Shown: positions 26,216 through 34,678 of the stretch, in pieces
Layout: each line of letters opens with the position of its first letter
Numbering within the stretch: the stretch's first letter is position 1
Origin: Bacteroidetes bacterium UBA1312
Lineage (GTDB): Bacteria; Bacteroidota; Bacteroidia; Chitinophagales; Chitinophagaceae
NCBI GenBank assembly: GCA_002307135.1
Contig: DBTQ01000012.1
Location: 7,417-71,416 of the forward strand
Direction of reading: 5' to 3'
DNA length: 64,000 bases
Program-made: the position numbers and the translations under genes
Notes under the pieces: generated by a model
The model's database searches: none
What the model saw: only the letters and a program-made list of their open reading frames with translations
What the model was told of the DNA's origin: nothing

Positions 26216-27925
26216 TTATTTTTTCACTATTCTTTGTTGTGCAATTATTTCATTATTGTTCATCACTTGTACAAAATATAAGCCACTAGGATATTGTTGC
26301 AGATTTAGTGTGCTTGGAGTGTTGTTTGCTCTTTCTTCAATGATTATTTGCCCTAATGAATTGAATACTTGTATCGTAATATTGTTTATTGATAAGCCGC
26401 CCAATTCAATTTGTATGATTCCATTTGTAGGATTGGGGTAAATTGCAATTTTATTAATAAGTGTGTTCTCTTCTATAGCAGTGGTATTGCTTTGGCTCAT
26501 TTTGTGTACGAAAATATCAGCAGCACCAGCAGAGTTTAAATTAAGTGTACCTGAAGTACTTGGGTCGAAATTAGCGGTTCCTTCAAAATAGCCGGTAGTA
26601 TAAATATTACCGGAGTTATTGACATAAATAGAACTTCCTTCAACATCTAAATTGCCCCCCATACTTTTTGCCCATACAAAGTTCCCGGCTGTATTTAATT
26701 TTGAGATAAACACATCATTACCACCTGTGGCGCTACCCAAACTATAAACGCCTGCTCCAGGATCGAAATCTACACTTCCTTTGAAATAGCCTGTGGTATA
26801 TACGTTATTTGACGAGTCTAAGGCAATAGATGCGCCATTATCATTTGATGCGCCTCCAATTTGTTTAGCCCAAACAAAATTTCCGGCTGTATTTAATTTT
26901 GAAATAAAGATATCGGAGCTTCCGGTGGCGCTCAAATTAAATACTCCGCCATTTGGGTCGAAATTAGCGGTTCCATTAAATCTGCCGGTAGTATAAACAT
27001 TGCCTTTTACATCTACTGCAATACCGGACTGATAATCGTCGGAAGTGCCGCCCATGTGTTTGGCCCAAATAAAATTACCGGAAGAATCTAGTTTTGAAAT
27101 AAACATGTCGGCAGATCCTGCTGAGGTAAAAGATGCAGAGCCAAAGGTTGGATCGAAATTAGCGGTTCCCCAAAAATAGCCCGAAGTATATACATTATTT
27201 GAGGTATCTATTGCAATAGCAACACCATAATCATTTGAGCTTCCCCCCATTTTCTTAGCCCAGACAAAATTTCCGGAAGGATCTAATTTTGAAACAAAAA
27301 CATCGGCAGATCCTGATGCAGTTAAATAAGCTGTTCCTGCGTTGGGGTCAAAATCTACACTTCCATTGAATGAACCAGTAGTATATATGTTTCCTGATTT
27401 GTCTATGGCGATGGATAGTGCTTTGTCATCATCGCTGCCCCCTATCGTTTTTGCCCAAACAAAGTTACCTGAGGAATCTAATTTCGAAATAAAAATATCC
27501 TCGCCGCCCATTGAACCTAAAAATGCAGTACCTGTTCCGGGGTCAAAATCTACAGTCCCAAAAAATGTACCTGTCGTATAAATATTGCCCTGCTTGTCAA
27601 CCGCTATCGAATAGGCATAATCACTTGATGTTCCTGCAAGTGCTCTCGCCCAAACGAAATTTCCAGCAGCATCCAATTTTGTAATAAAAACATTACTAGT
27701 TCCCGCTGAGGTTAGATTAAATGTTTTGGTGGGATGCGGGTCAAAATCTACCGTTCCCTGAAAAGATCCGGAACAGTATATACTTCCCGACTTACTGACT
27801 GCAATAGAGTTTCCATAATCTCCAAATGTTCCTCCCATACTTTTAGCCCATTCTAGGCTGGGAGATTGTGCATGGGCACATAGGCACGTGACTATAACGC
27901 CAGCAAGTGCTGTTAATTTTTTCAT
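26216..27925 (-). CDS. SBBP-repeat beta-propeller protein with T9SS sorting domain (copy A)
   Basis: 569-aa exported protein. A signal peptide (about 1-19, ending AHAQ) precedes seven repeats of about 57 residues, each with a GNIYTTGxFxGTxDFDP strand pair and an FISKLDxxGNFVWAKxxGG strand pair, likely a seven-bladed propeller. The C-terminal 80 residues form a T9SS type A sorting domain with IAIYPNPTNGIIQIE and a final QQRIVKK. It is a paralogue of the gene at 28242-29954. The role is unknown; surface location is inferred from the sorting domain. Confidence 0.88.
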   Translation of the reverse strand: MKKLTALAGVIVTCLCAHAQSPSLEWAKSMGGTFGDYGNSIAVSKSGSIYCSGSFQGTVDFDPHPTKTFNLTSAGTSNVFITKLDAAGNFVWARALAGTSSDYAYSIAVDKQGNIYTTGTFFGTVDFDPGTGTAFLGSMGGEDIFISKLDSSGNFVWAKTIGGSDDDKALSIAIDKSGNIYTTGSFNGSVDFDPNAGTAYLTASGSADVFVSKLDPSGNFVWAKKMGGSSNDYGVAIAIDTSNNVYTSGYFWGTANFDPTFGSASFTSAGSADMFISKLDSSGNFIWAKHMGGTSDDYQSGIAVDVKGNVYTTGRFNGTANFDPNGGVFNLSATGSSDIFISKLNTAGNFVWAKQIGGASNDNGASIALDSSNNVYTTGYFKGSVDFDPGAGVYSLGSATGGNDVFISKLNTAGNFVWAKSMGGNLDVEGSSIYVNNSGNIYTTGYFEGTANFDPSTSGTLNLNSAGAADIFVHKMSQSNTTAIEENTLINKIAIYPNPTNGIIQIELGGLSINNITIQVFNSLGQIIIEERANNTPSTLNLQQYPSGLYFVQVMNNNEIIAQQRIVKK

Positions 27926-28033
27926 GGTTGAGGTGTTTTAGGTGTATAGTGTAAATTCCAAATTTTACTTGGGAACTCATTGATTAAGACGTTAGTTCAG
28001 AAAAAATGGTTGGGTTGTATTTTTATTTTTTTT

Positions 28034-28153
28034 AAAAAAGTTAAAACATCAAAGTCATATTTTATTTTAGAATGCTAGACACTACTTTGGGCAACAAATC
28101 AATTTATCATCATGGAGCAGACAGCTTCTTCTTTAGACATTCGCGAACTCAAC
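28034..28153 (+). repeat. Left copy of a 120-bp direct repeat (moxR promoter and 5' end)
   Basis: This 120-nt stretch matches 30048-30167 at 115 of 120 positions by my alignment, with no gaps. The right copy is the promoter, leader and first 14 codons of moxR. The 42 coding bases are identical; the -7 box is altered here (TACTTTGG against TACTTTTG). The two copies bracket the second SBBP gene. Confidence 0.95.
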
Positions 28154-28234
28154 AAAAATTATAACAGAATAAAAACCCGTGGTAATAACAAAAAAGCGCA
28201 ACAATTGTTTGTTGCGCTTTTTGAAAAAGAATAA
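28112..28234 (+). pseudogene. Truncated moxR 5' fragment
   Basis: An open frame of 40 codons begins with the exact first 14 codons of moxR (MEQTASSLDIRELN) and then diverges into unrelated sequence that runs through the terminator hairpin of the neighbouring gene. It has no ATPase motifs and a damaged promoter, so it is a relic rather than a working gene. Confidence 0.85.
28191..28222 (-). terminator. Terminator of the second SBBP gene
   Basis: Perfect 14-bp inverted repeat AAAAAGCGCAACAA (28191-28204) with 28209-28222 and a 4-nt loop. A-run and T-run flanks let it work in both directions. It lies just beyond the stop at 28242. Confidence 0.85.
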
Positions 28235-28241
28235 ATAAAAG

Positions 28242-29954
28242 TTAGTGTTTTACTATTGATTTTTGGATCAGTACTTCATTATTACTCATCACTTTTATAA
28301 AGTATAATCCAGAATTGTATTGATTTAAGTTCAAAGAAACAAGGCCTGAATTTTTTACATGTTCATTGATCAACATTTTTCCTAAAGAATTAAAGACCTG
28401 AATTTCTATATCATTATTTGAAGCTGCACTTGTTTCGATTTGAATGATCCCATCAGTTGGGTTAGGATAAATATTTCCCATTGCGACCCCAGGCGGGCTC
28501 ATGATGCCTGTTGTATTTTGACTTATTTTATGTACAAAAATATCACTGCTGCTACCAGTAGGAGTAAGATTATAAACACCTGCGTCCGGATCAAAATCTA
28601 CTGTTCTTAAAAAAGATCCTGTTGTATATACATTCTCTGAAGGATCTACTGTAATGCAATGCCCATAATCTTCTGCTGCGCCACCCATACCTTTTGCCCA
28701 GACAAAATTCCCAGCTGGGTCTAGTTTTGAAATAAAAATATCATAAGAACCAACAGACACTAAGTTATAAGCACTGCTACTCGGGTCAAAGTCGATGGAT
28801 CCCTGAAAGAGCCCAGTCGTATATACATTGCCTGACGCATCCGTTTTAATAGAATGGCCTTCGGCATAAAGTGTTCCTCCGAACTGTTTGGCCCAGATAA
28901 AATTTCCTACGGCATCTAATTTTGAAATGAACATATCATAAGTACCGGTATTGGTCATATTATAGGTGCCTGCATTGGGATCAAAGTCTACAGTATTATA
29001 AAAATATCCGGTGGTGTAAATATTATTTGACTGGTCAACAGCTATACCAAACCCAAGTTCATAGGAACTTCCTCCGAATTGCTTTGCCCAAACATAATTT
29101 CCTGCATTATCCAGTTTTGAAACAAAAATATCGTTGTACCCAACGGCTGTTAAATTAGATACGCCTGCACCAGGGTCAAAGTCCACAGTGCTATAAAAAA
29201 ATCCGGTAGTATAAACATTGCCGCTATTATCTACTGCGATAGCATTAGGCACAGTTATTCCGTCTCCTCCTATTTGTTTGGCCCATACAAGATTTCCTGC
29301 TGTGTCCAGTTTACTAATAAAGACATCCTTAGCACCTGTGGCAGTCATGTTCAATGTTGCAGTCCCCGGATCAAAATCTATAGTACTGGTAAATGGCCCT
29401 GTCGTATATACATTGCCTAGTGTATCTACTGCAATCGCATTGCCAATACAGGTACCTGCACCCACTATACTTTTTGCCCAGATAAAATTCCCTGCTGAAT
29501 CTAATTTGGAAATAAACATATTAGAGCTGCCAGTAGCAGTCAGGTTGTATGTGCCCGCACCCGGATCAAAATCTACTGTGCCTGCAAAATAACCGGTGGT
29601 GTATACATTGCCTTTTTTATCTACTGCAATGGCATTTCCACAATCGCTCATAGTGCTGCCTAATTGTTTTGCCCAGACAAAATTCCCCGAAGCATCTAAT
29701 TTAGAGATGAACACATCACTACCCCCAGCTCCAGCTACAGTCATATTGAAGGTACTCACACTCGGATCAAAGTCTGCAGTTCCCAAAAAGTGCCCGGTTG
29801 TATATGTATTTCCTGACGCGTCTGATGCAATAGAGAAGCCTTCACAGCTTGAGACCCCACCCATATTTTTTGCCCATTGAAAGTGCGGTGTCTGGGCTTT
29901 GGCACAAGAAAGCATGGCGCATAGATAGCCCGTAAGCAGTAACTTTTGTTTCAT
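28242..29954 (-). CDS. SBBP-repeat beta-propeller protein with T9SS sorting domain (copy B)
   Basis: 570-aa paralogue of the upstream copy with the same plan: signal peptide ending AKAQ, seven DFDP-containing propeller repeats, and a T9SS C-terminal domain with GNIYPNPTDGIIQIE and a terminal QKSIVKH. Signal peptide and repeat sequences differ clearly from copy A, so the gene duplication is old. The gene is bracketed by 120-bp direct repeats that are about 96% identical, a much younger event. A TATATTTG box at 29978-29985 likely drives it. Confidence 0.88.
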   Translation of the reverse strand: MKQKLLLTGYLCAMLSCAKAQTPHFQWAKNMGGVSSCEGFSIASDASGNTYTTGHFLGTADFDPSVSTFNMTVAGAGGSDVFISKLDASGNFVWAKQLGSTMSDCGNAIAVDKKGNVYTTGYFAGTVDFDPGAGTYNLTATGSSNMFISKLDSAGNFIWAKSIVGAGTCIGNAIAVDTLGNVYTTGPFTSTIDFDPGTATLNMTATGAKDVFISKLDTAGNLVWAKQIGGDGITVPNAIAVDNSGNVYTTGFFYSTVDFDPGAGVSNLTAVGYNDIFVSKLDNAGNYVWAKQFGGSSYELGFGIAVDQSNNIYTTGYFYNTVDFDPNAGTYNMTNTGTYDMFISKLDAVGNFIWAKQFGGTLYAEGHSIKTDASGNVYTTGLFQGSIDFDPSSSAYNLVSVGSYDIFISKLDPAGNFVWAKGMGGAAEDYGHCITVDPSENVYTTGSFLRTVDFDPDAGVYNLTPTGSSSDIFVHKISQNTTGIMSPPGVAMGNIYPNPTDGIIQIETSAASNNDIEIQVFNSLGKMLINEHVKNSGLVSLNLNQYNSGLYFIKVMSNNEVLIQKSIVKH

Positions 29955-29977
29955 GTTTTGATAGGTTTATAGTTAAA

Positions 29978-29985
29978 CAAATATA
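29978..29985 (-). promoter_or_regulatory. Promoter -7 box of the second SBBP gene
   Basis: Minus-strand TATATTTG matches TAnnTTTG and lies 23 nt upstream of the ATG. It is divergent from the moxR promoter about 110 bp away. Confidence 0.5.
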
Positions 29986-30047
29986 AGTTGTATTTTTTAA
30001 AAATCTAAAGTGTTGTTTGCTTTTTATTGCGCCCCAACCTATTTTTA

Positions 30048-30167
30048 AAAAAAGTTAAAACATCAAATTCATATTTTATTTTAGAATGCTAGGCACTACT
30101 TTTGACAACAAATCAATTTTTCATCATGGAGCAGACAGCTTCTTCTTTAGACATTCGCGAACTCAAC
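30048..30167 (+). repeat. Right copy of a 120-bp direct repeat (intact moxR promoter and 5' end)
   Basis: Pairs with 28034-28153; distance between copies is 2014 bp. This copy keeps the consensus -7 box and leads into the intact moxR gene. Confidence 0.95.
30097..30104 (+). promoter_or_regulatory. Promoter -7 box of moxR
   Basis: TACTTTTG, an exact TAnnTTTG match, 21 nt before the ATG at 30126. No obvious -33 TTG. Confidence 0.55.
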
Positions 30168-31133
30168 GAACGCATTCATCAAAGCAGTGCCTTCATCGAC
30201 TTGCTGATGATGGAACTCAACAAAACTGTAGTAGGACAAAAACACATGGTAGAGCGCCTGCTTATTGGTATGCTTGCCAATGGTCACGTATTACTCGAAG
30301 GTGTGCCCGGTTTGGCAAAAACGCTTGCTATTAAATCTCTAGCTACAGCTATTAACGGACAATTTGCCCGTATTCAGTTTACGCCTGATTTATTACCTGC
30401 TGATATTTTGGGTACCATGATTTACAACCCACAGAGCCATGAATTTGCTGTTCGTAAAGGTCCAATTTTCGCCAACTTTATTTTGGCCGATGAAATAAAC
30501 CGTGCGCCAGCCAAAGTGCAATCTGCTTTGCTCGAAGCTATGCAGGAACGCCAGGTGACTATTAGCGATCGCACTTATCCGCTTGCAGAGCCTTTTTTGG
30601 TATTGGCTACACAAAACCCTATAGAGCAGGAAGGAACGTATGAACTGCCAGAAGCACAGGTGGATCGTTTTATGCTCAAAGTGGTCATTACTTATCCTAA
30701 AATCGAAGAAGAAAGACATGTTATCCGTCAGAATCTTAATCCTGATGGTAACCTCAAAATAAATCCTGTTGTACAACCTGATGATATACTGAAAGCACGT
30801 AAACTGGTGCGGGAAGTGTATATGGACGAAAAAATCGAACAATACATTTTGGATATCGTATTTGCAACCCGTTTCCCGGAAGATTATAAATTGGCAAAAC
30901 TAAAACCGCTGATTAGCTATGGAGCTTCACCACGTGCCAGTATCAGTTTGGCTTTGGCTGCCAAGGCTTACGCTTTTATTAAACGTCGTGGTTATGTAAT
31001 ACCTGAAGATATACGTGCTATATGCCACGATGTATTGCGTCATCGTATAGGCCTTACTTATGAAGCTGAAGCAGAAAACATTACTAGTGAAAATATCATT
31101 AATGAGATACTCAATGTGGTAGAAGTCCCATAG
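30126..31133 (+). CDS. MoxR-family AAA+ ATPase
   Basis: 335-aa MoxR ATPase. Walker A is EGVPGLAKT, followed by the Walker B region ILADEINRAP, the sensor segment QERQVTI, and ATQNPIEQEGTYELPEAQVDRF, a strong family signature. MoxR proteins act as chaperones for von Willebrand-domain proteins or in maturation of complexes. Unusually no DUF58 or vWA gene follows; a terminator and a convergent gene come next. The ATG at 30126 was chosen because an in-frame TTG at 30102 falls in the promoter box and because the duplicated fragment begins at the same ATG. Confidence 0.93.
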   Translation: MEQTASSLDIRELNERIHQSSAFIDLLMMELNKTVVGQKHMVERLLIGMLANGHVLLEGVPGLAKTLAIKSLATAINGQFARIQFTPDLLPADILGTMIYNPQSHEFAVRKGPIFANFILADEINRAPAKVQSALLEAMQERQVTISDRTYPLAEPFLVLATQNPIEQEGTYELPEAQVDRFMLKVVITYPKIEEERHVIRQNLNPDGNLKINPVVQPDDILKARKLVREVYMDEKIEQYILDIVFATRFPEDYKLAKLKPLISYGASPRASISLALAAKAYAFIKRRGYVIPEDIRAICHDVLRHRIGLTYEAEAENITSENIINEILNVVEVP

Positions 31134-31166
31134 TAGTTCTTCCATTACTAGAGTAATTAAAAAACT

Positions 31167-31225
31167 AAGCTGCAATAGCTCTGAAAATGCCCTGTTATTA
31201 AGCATTTCAGAATATTGCAGCTTTT
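31167..31225. terminator. Terminator between moxR and the RNA methyltransferase gene
   Basis: Outer stem AAGCTGCAATA (31167-31177) pairs with 31213-31223, with inner pairing CTGAAAATGC/GCATTTCAG. It lies between convergent genes and can act both ways. Confidence 0.75.
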
Positions 31226-31252
31226 CAATATTAATTTGACCCGATTTAAGTA

Positions 31253-32446
31253 CTATTCAACTTTTTGTGAGCCCTCTTCTTTAGGAGCCCTTTTGCTACC
31301 TGCATACAATTCATATTCCAATAGGCGGCAATCAATGATACTCGTGTAAAATTCAATCCTGCGTTTGGCTTTAAGTCCTATTTTTTTAGCAAGATCCAAA
31401 TTACCTGTAAAAATGTAACCCAGATACCCGCCACATTTTTGTTTCATAAAATTGCCAATACGTGCATAGGTTTCTTCCAACTCTGTTTCTTCACCAAGCC
31501 GTTCACCATATTCCGGATTGATAAATAAAACACCATTGCCGCCCTCTGGTATTGTAGTATCGGCAAAATCGCATTGCATAAAATCTATCAGATGCTCCAC
31601 TCCTGCCGCGACAGCATTGCGTTTGGCATTGGCTATGGCCATATCGCTATAATCGCTGGCGATGATGCGTAAAGCAGGCACTTTTTTTACCTGTTCTTTT
31701 AAGAAGGACATTTCTTTCCAGTAAACAGATTCGTCATAGCCTTCGAGGTGCATGAAGGCATAATTGCTACGAAATAAGCCCGGTCTTTGATTGGTAGCGA
31801 TCAGTGCAGCTTCAATAGCAACGGTACCAGAACCACACATCGGGTTGACAAATGGAGATACTTTATCCCAACGAGTTGCCAAAATGGTAGCTGAAGCTAA
31901 CGCTTCCAACATGGGTGCACGACCGGGTATTTTACGATAGCCATGTCGCGCAATTGAGTCGCCGGAAGTATCGACAAAAATTTCTGCTTCTTCCCCTTTC
32001 CAAAAAAGATGAATGACGGCACCACTTAACTCAGATCCGGTAGAAGGCCTTGTACCATTTTTCTCGCGTAGCCGATCTACTATAGCATCTTTTACCCGAA
32101 GGTTGGCAAACATACTGTTGTTGATTGTGTCGTTCAGTACATTGCTGGTTACAGAAAAATAGCCTTCTTCAGGTAAAATTTCTTCCCAAGGACAATCATA
32201 TAAATTATTATAAACCGCATCGGCATCAGGTGCATCGAACTGCATGAGACTATATAAGACCTGACTGGCACAACGAAGGTTCAGATTCAGGCGGATACAA
32301 TCATTTACCGTGCCAATAATGCGGACACCGCTTACAAAAGCTTCTTCGATGGTAAATCCTAGATCTCTCACTTCTTGTTCGAGGTAAGGAGCAAGACGTT
32401 TATTGCAAGTAATAGTAATGGGTGCAGCAGTAGTATATAATGACAT
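31253..32446 (-). CDS. THUMP-domain class I RNA methyltransferase (RlmL-like)
   Basis: 397-aa SAM-dependent methyltransferase. An N-terminal ferredoxin-like and THUMP region (about 1-160) is followed by the Rossmann domain with NPMCGSGTVAIEAALIATN and the active-site motif INPEYGERLGE. The usual NPPY is NPEY here. Homologues such as the RlmL N-terminal half methylate a guanine of 23S rRNA; the exact target is inferred. Start set at the ATG 32446; the in-frame TTG at 32455 belongs to a TACCTTTG box. Confidence 0.88.
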   Translation of the reverse strand: MSLYTTAAPITITCNKRLAPYLEQEVRDLGFTIEEAFVSGVRIIGTVNDCIRLNLNLRCASQVLYSLMQFDAPDADAVYNNLYDCPWEEILPEEGYFSVTSNVLNDTINNSMFANLRVKDAIVDRLREKNGTRPSTGSELSGAVIHLFWKGEEAEIFVDTSGDSIARHGYRKIPGRAPMLEALASATILATRWDKVSPFVNPMCGSGTVAIEAALIATNQRPGLFRSNYAFMHLEGYDESVYWKEMSFLKEQVKKVPALRIIASDYSDMAIANAKRNAVAAGVEHLIDFMQCDFADTTIPEGGNGVLFINPEYGERLGEETELEETYARIGNFMKQKCGGYLGYIFTGNLDLAKKIGLKAKRRIEFYTSIIDCRLLEYELYAGSKRAPKEEGSQKVE

Positions 32447-32452
32447 AAGTGG

Positions 32453-32460
32453 CAAAGGTA
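32453..32460 (-). promoter_or_regulatory. Promoter -7 box of the RNA methyltransferase gene
   Basis: Minus-strand TACCTTTG, exact consensus, ending 6 nt before the ATG, implying a nearly leaderless transcript. Confidence 0.55.
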
Positions 32461-32511
32461 ATTTGTAAACACGATATTGAGTTGATGAGATATAGATGTT
32501 AGCAAAACGAG

Positions 32512-32519
32512 TATTTTTG
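32512..32519 (+). promoter_or_regulatory. Possible promoter -7 box of the DUF2971 gene
   Basis: TATTTTTG matches TAnnTTTG, 48 nt upstream of the ATG at 32568. No clear -33 element. Confidence 0.4.
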
Positions 32520-32567
32520 GATTATATCCTGATATGGAGGAAATTTGGATACTCATAAAGTTCTATA

Positions 32568-33407
32568 ATGGCTGTTACCCCAATACCTGAATTATTCAGA
32601 TCAGAAGATATAGTGTATCATTATACGAATGTAAATACTGCTGTTGAATATATTTTAGCAGAACAACGATTACGCCTATCTCCAAGAAAAAACTCGAATG
32701 ATCCGATTGAAAATATTAAACCAGTAATCCCTAGAAGTGAAATTGGCGACCCTTTTAGGTCATCAGTAATTGATGCTGATAAAGCCCGGGAAATAGACAG
32801 ACGGGCACATGAAAAAATTGCTTTTGCAAAACAAATTTGTTTTTGTAAAAATGATGAAGAGCAAGTAAACCCTAATACTAATCCTAAATATCCTTTAGAG
32901 TATTTTGGTTTTTTAAGACCTCGTATGTGGGATCAATACGGAAATAAATATAAGGGAGTCTGTTTAGCCTTTTCTTTAAAAGCTTTAAAAAAGGCTGCTG
33001 CTAATTTTCATCACGGTGAAGTAGAATACTTGAAATATAATCATCTCGAAAGAGTCAATTTCAATTATTTAGAAATCAATGTTAACCGTATTGAAGCGGT
33101 TGGCTTGCAAAACTATTGGGAAGAATATTCTTCTATTATTGAGAAAACTGTGCTTAGAAAGCATATAGACTATAAAGGTGAACATGAGTACCGTTTTCTT
33201 TCTTACACAGACAAAAAATTTGATTATATCAATATTGAAAATTGTTTGAGAGGAATTATTATGCCTCAAAATATTGATTATATGAGTGAGTATATGCGCA
33301 GTGCACTCAAAACTTATGCTGAGAAAATGGGGATTGAACGTATTTCTATTTATTGGAGCCATTCTGGTATTGATATCAGTGACAATAGAGTGATAAAATT
33401 GTCTTGA
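32568..33407 (+). CDS. DUF2971 domain-containing protein
   Basis: 279-aa soluble protein resembling DUF2971. It starts with the typical IVYHYTNVNTAVEYIL segment and the RLRLSPRKNSNDPIEN region, then has FLRPRMWDQYGNKYKGVCLA and KHIDYKGEHEYRFLSY. The biochemical role of the family is unknown. It looks more AT-rich than its neighbours and stands alone between a methyltransferase and an aminotransferase operon, so recent acquisition is possible. No signal peptide or membrane segment seen. Confidence 0.75.
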   Translation: MAVTPIPELFRSEDIVYHYTNVNTAVEYILAEQRLRLSPRKNSNDPIENIKPVIPRSEIGDPFRSSVIDADKAREIDRRAHEKIAFAKQICFCKNDEEQVNPNTNPKYPLEYFGFLRPRMWDQYGNKYKGVCLAFSLKALKKAAANFHHGEVEYLKYNHLERVNFNYLEINVNRIEAVGLQNYWEEYSSIIEKTVLRKHIDYKGEHEYRFLSYTDKKFDYINIENCLRGIIMPQNIDYMSEYMRSALKTYAEKMGIERISIYWSHSGIDISDNRVIKLS

Positions 33408-33466
33408 TAATATTTTTAACGTGCAATAATTCCTATTCACTAGCTCCATTCCTCAAAAAAGCATTT

Positions 33467-33474
33467 TACCTTTG
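33467..33474 (+). promoter_or_regulatory. Promoter -7 box of the aminotransferase gene
   Basis: TACCTTTG, exact consensus, ends only 4 nt before the ATG at 33479. With the usual spacing the transcript would begin at or next to the A of ATG. Confidence 0.6.
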
Positions 33475-33478
33475 CGCT

Positions 33479-34669
33479 ATGCCTAAAATAGCTCATCGTG
33501 GCGAGCAGATGCCGCCCTCTCCAATTCGTAAGTTGGTTCCATTTGCCGAAGCGGCTAAACAGCGCGGAACTAAAGTGTATCACCTCAATATTGGTCAACC
33601 GGATATTGAAACACCCAAAGCGATACTTGATGCCGTACGCCATTGCGATATGAAAGTATTGGAATACAGCCATAGCGCGGGTTTTGAAAGTTACCGTAAG
33701 AAACTGGTAGAATATTACAAACGCAATGATATTGATGTCAATCACAATCAGATCATTGTTACTACAGGTGGTTCTGAAGCCATATTGTTTGGTGTGATGT
33801 GTTGTATGGATCCGGGAGATGAAATCATCATTCCTGAACCTTTTTATGCCAATTACAATGGTTTTGCGGTAAGTGCAGGTGTAAAAGTGGTACCTATTCC
33901 TTCCAGTATTGAAACAGGTTTTGCCTTGCCGGCCATTGAAGCTTTTGAGCAAGCCATTACACCACGTACGAAGGCCATTATGATCTGCAATCCCAATAAT
34001 CCCACTGGCTATCTGTATAGCATGGAAGAGCTGGAAGTATTGAAAAATATTTGTCTTAAACATGATCTATTCCTGTTTAGTGATGAGGCCTATCGTGAGT
34101 TCTGTTACGATGGTCGCAAACATATCTCTGCATTGAGCATTCCCGGGTTGGAGCAACATGCTATTTTGATGGATACCATCTCTAAACGCTATAGCGCTTG
34201 TGGTGGACGTATTGGTGCTTTCATTACACGCAATCAGGATGTGTTGAATTCTGCTATGAAATTTGCACAAGCACGACTCAGCCCGCCAACATTTGCACAA
34301 ATATTAGGTGAGGCAGCAGTGGATTTACCATTGGATTATTTTGATAGTGTACATGCTGAATACAATGCGCGTCGCGACTTGCTCGTAAAACGTTTGAATG
34401 CAATGGAAGGCGTTATGTGCCCTAACCCGGGTGGTGCATTCTACGCTATGGCGCAATTGCCGGTAGCCGATACAGAAGTATTTTGTCAGTGGTTGCTCGA
34501 AGAATTTTCTTATAATGGATCAACTGTGATGATGGCTCCTGCTGCGGGTTTCTATGCTACTCCAGGCCAAGGAAAAAATGAAGTTCGTTTGGCTTACGTG
34601 CTTAACCTCGATGATATAAATGGTGCAATGGATTGTTTGGAAGCGGCATTAAAAGTCTATAAAAATTAG
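33479..34669 (+). CDS. PLP-dependent class I/II aminotransferase
   Basis: 396-aa fold-type I aminotransferase, aspartate/aromatic group. Visible motifs are LNIGQPDIETP near residues 35-45, VTTGGSEAI, CNPNNPTGYL with the cofactor Asn, SDEAYREFCYDG and the Schiff-base lysine in DTISKRYSACGGRIG. The substrate is likely aspartate or an aromatic amino acid but is not resolved by sequence. An upstream extension to 33404 was rejected because it spans the promoter and overlaps the DUF2971 stop. The haem A synthase gene follows after 9 bp. Confidence 0.9.
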   Translation: MPKIAHRGEQMPPSPIRKLVPFAEAAKQRGTKVYHLNIGQPDIETPKAILDAVRHCDMKVLEYSHSAGFESYRKKLVEYYKRNDIDVNHNQIIVTTGGSEAILFGVMCCMDPGDEIIIPEPFYANYNGFAVSAGVKVVPIPSSIETGFALPAIEAFEQAITPRTKAIMICNPNNPTGYLYSMEELEVLKNICLKHDLFLFSDEAYREFCYDGRKHISALSIPGLEQHAILMDTISKRYSACGGRIGAFITRNQDVLNSAMKFAQARLSPPTFAQILGEAAVDLPLDYFDSVHAEYNARRDLLVKRLNAMEGVMCPNPGGAFYAMAQLPVADTEVFCQWLLEEFSYNGSTVMMAPAAGFYATPGQGKNEVRLAYVLNLDDINGAMDCLEAALKVYKN

Positions 34670-34678
34670 TAACATCAG

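Noticed and set aside
28034..30167. Composite transposon or IS insertion
   Set aside because: The repeats are direct, 120 bp long and consist of host moxR sequence; no transposase gene or terminal inverted repeats were found.
33404..33478. N-terminal extension of the aminotransferase
   Set aside because: It overlaps the DUF2971 stop and crosses the TACCTTTG promoter box; family proteins begin near MPKIAHRGEQMP.
33440..34063. 207-codon minus-strand open frame within the aminotransferase gene
   Set aside because: Shadow of the coding strand; residues are a biased His/Phe/Arg mix and the opposite strand is a clear enzyme.
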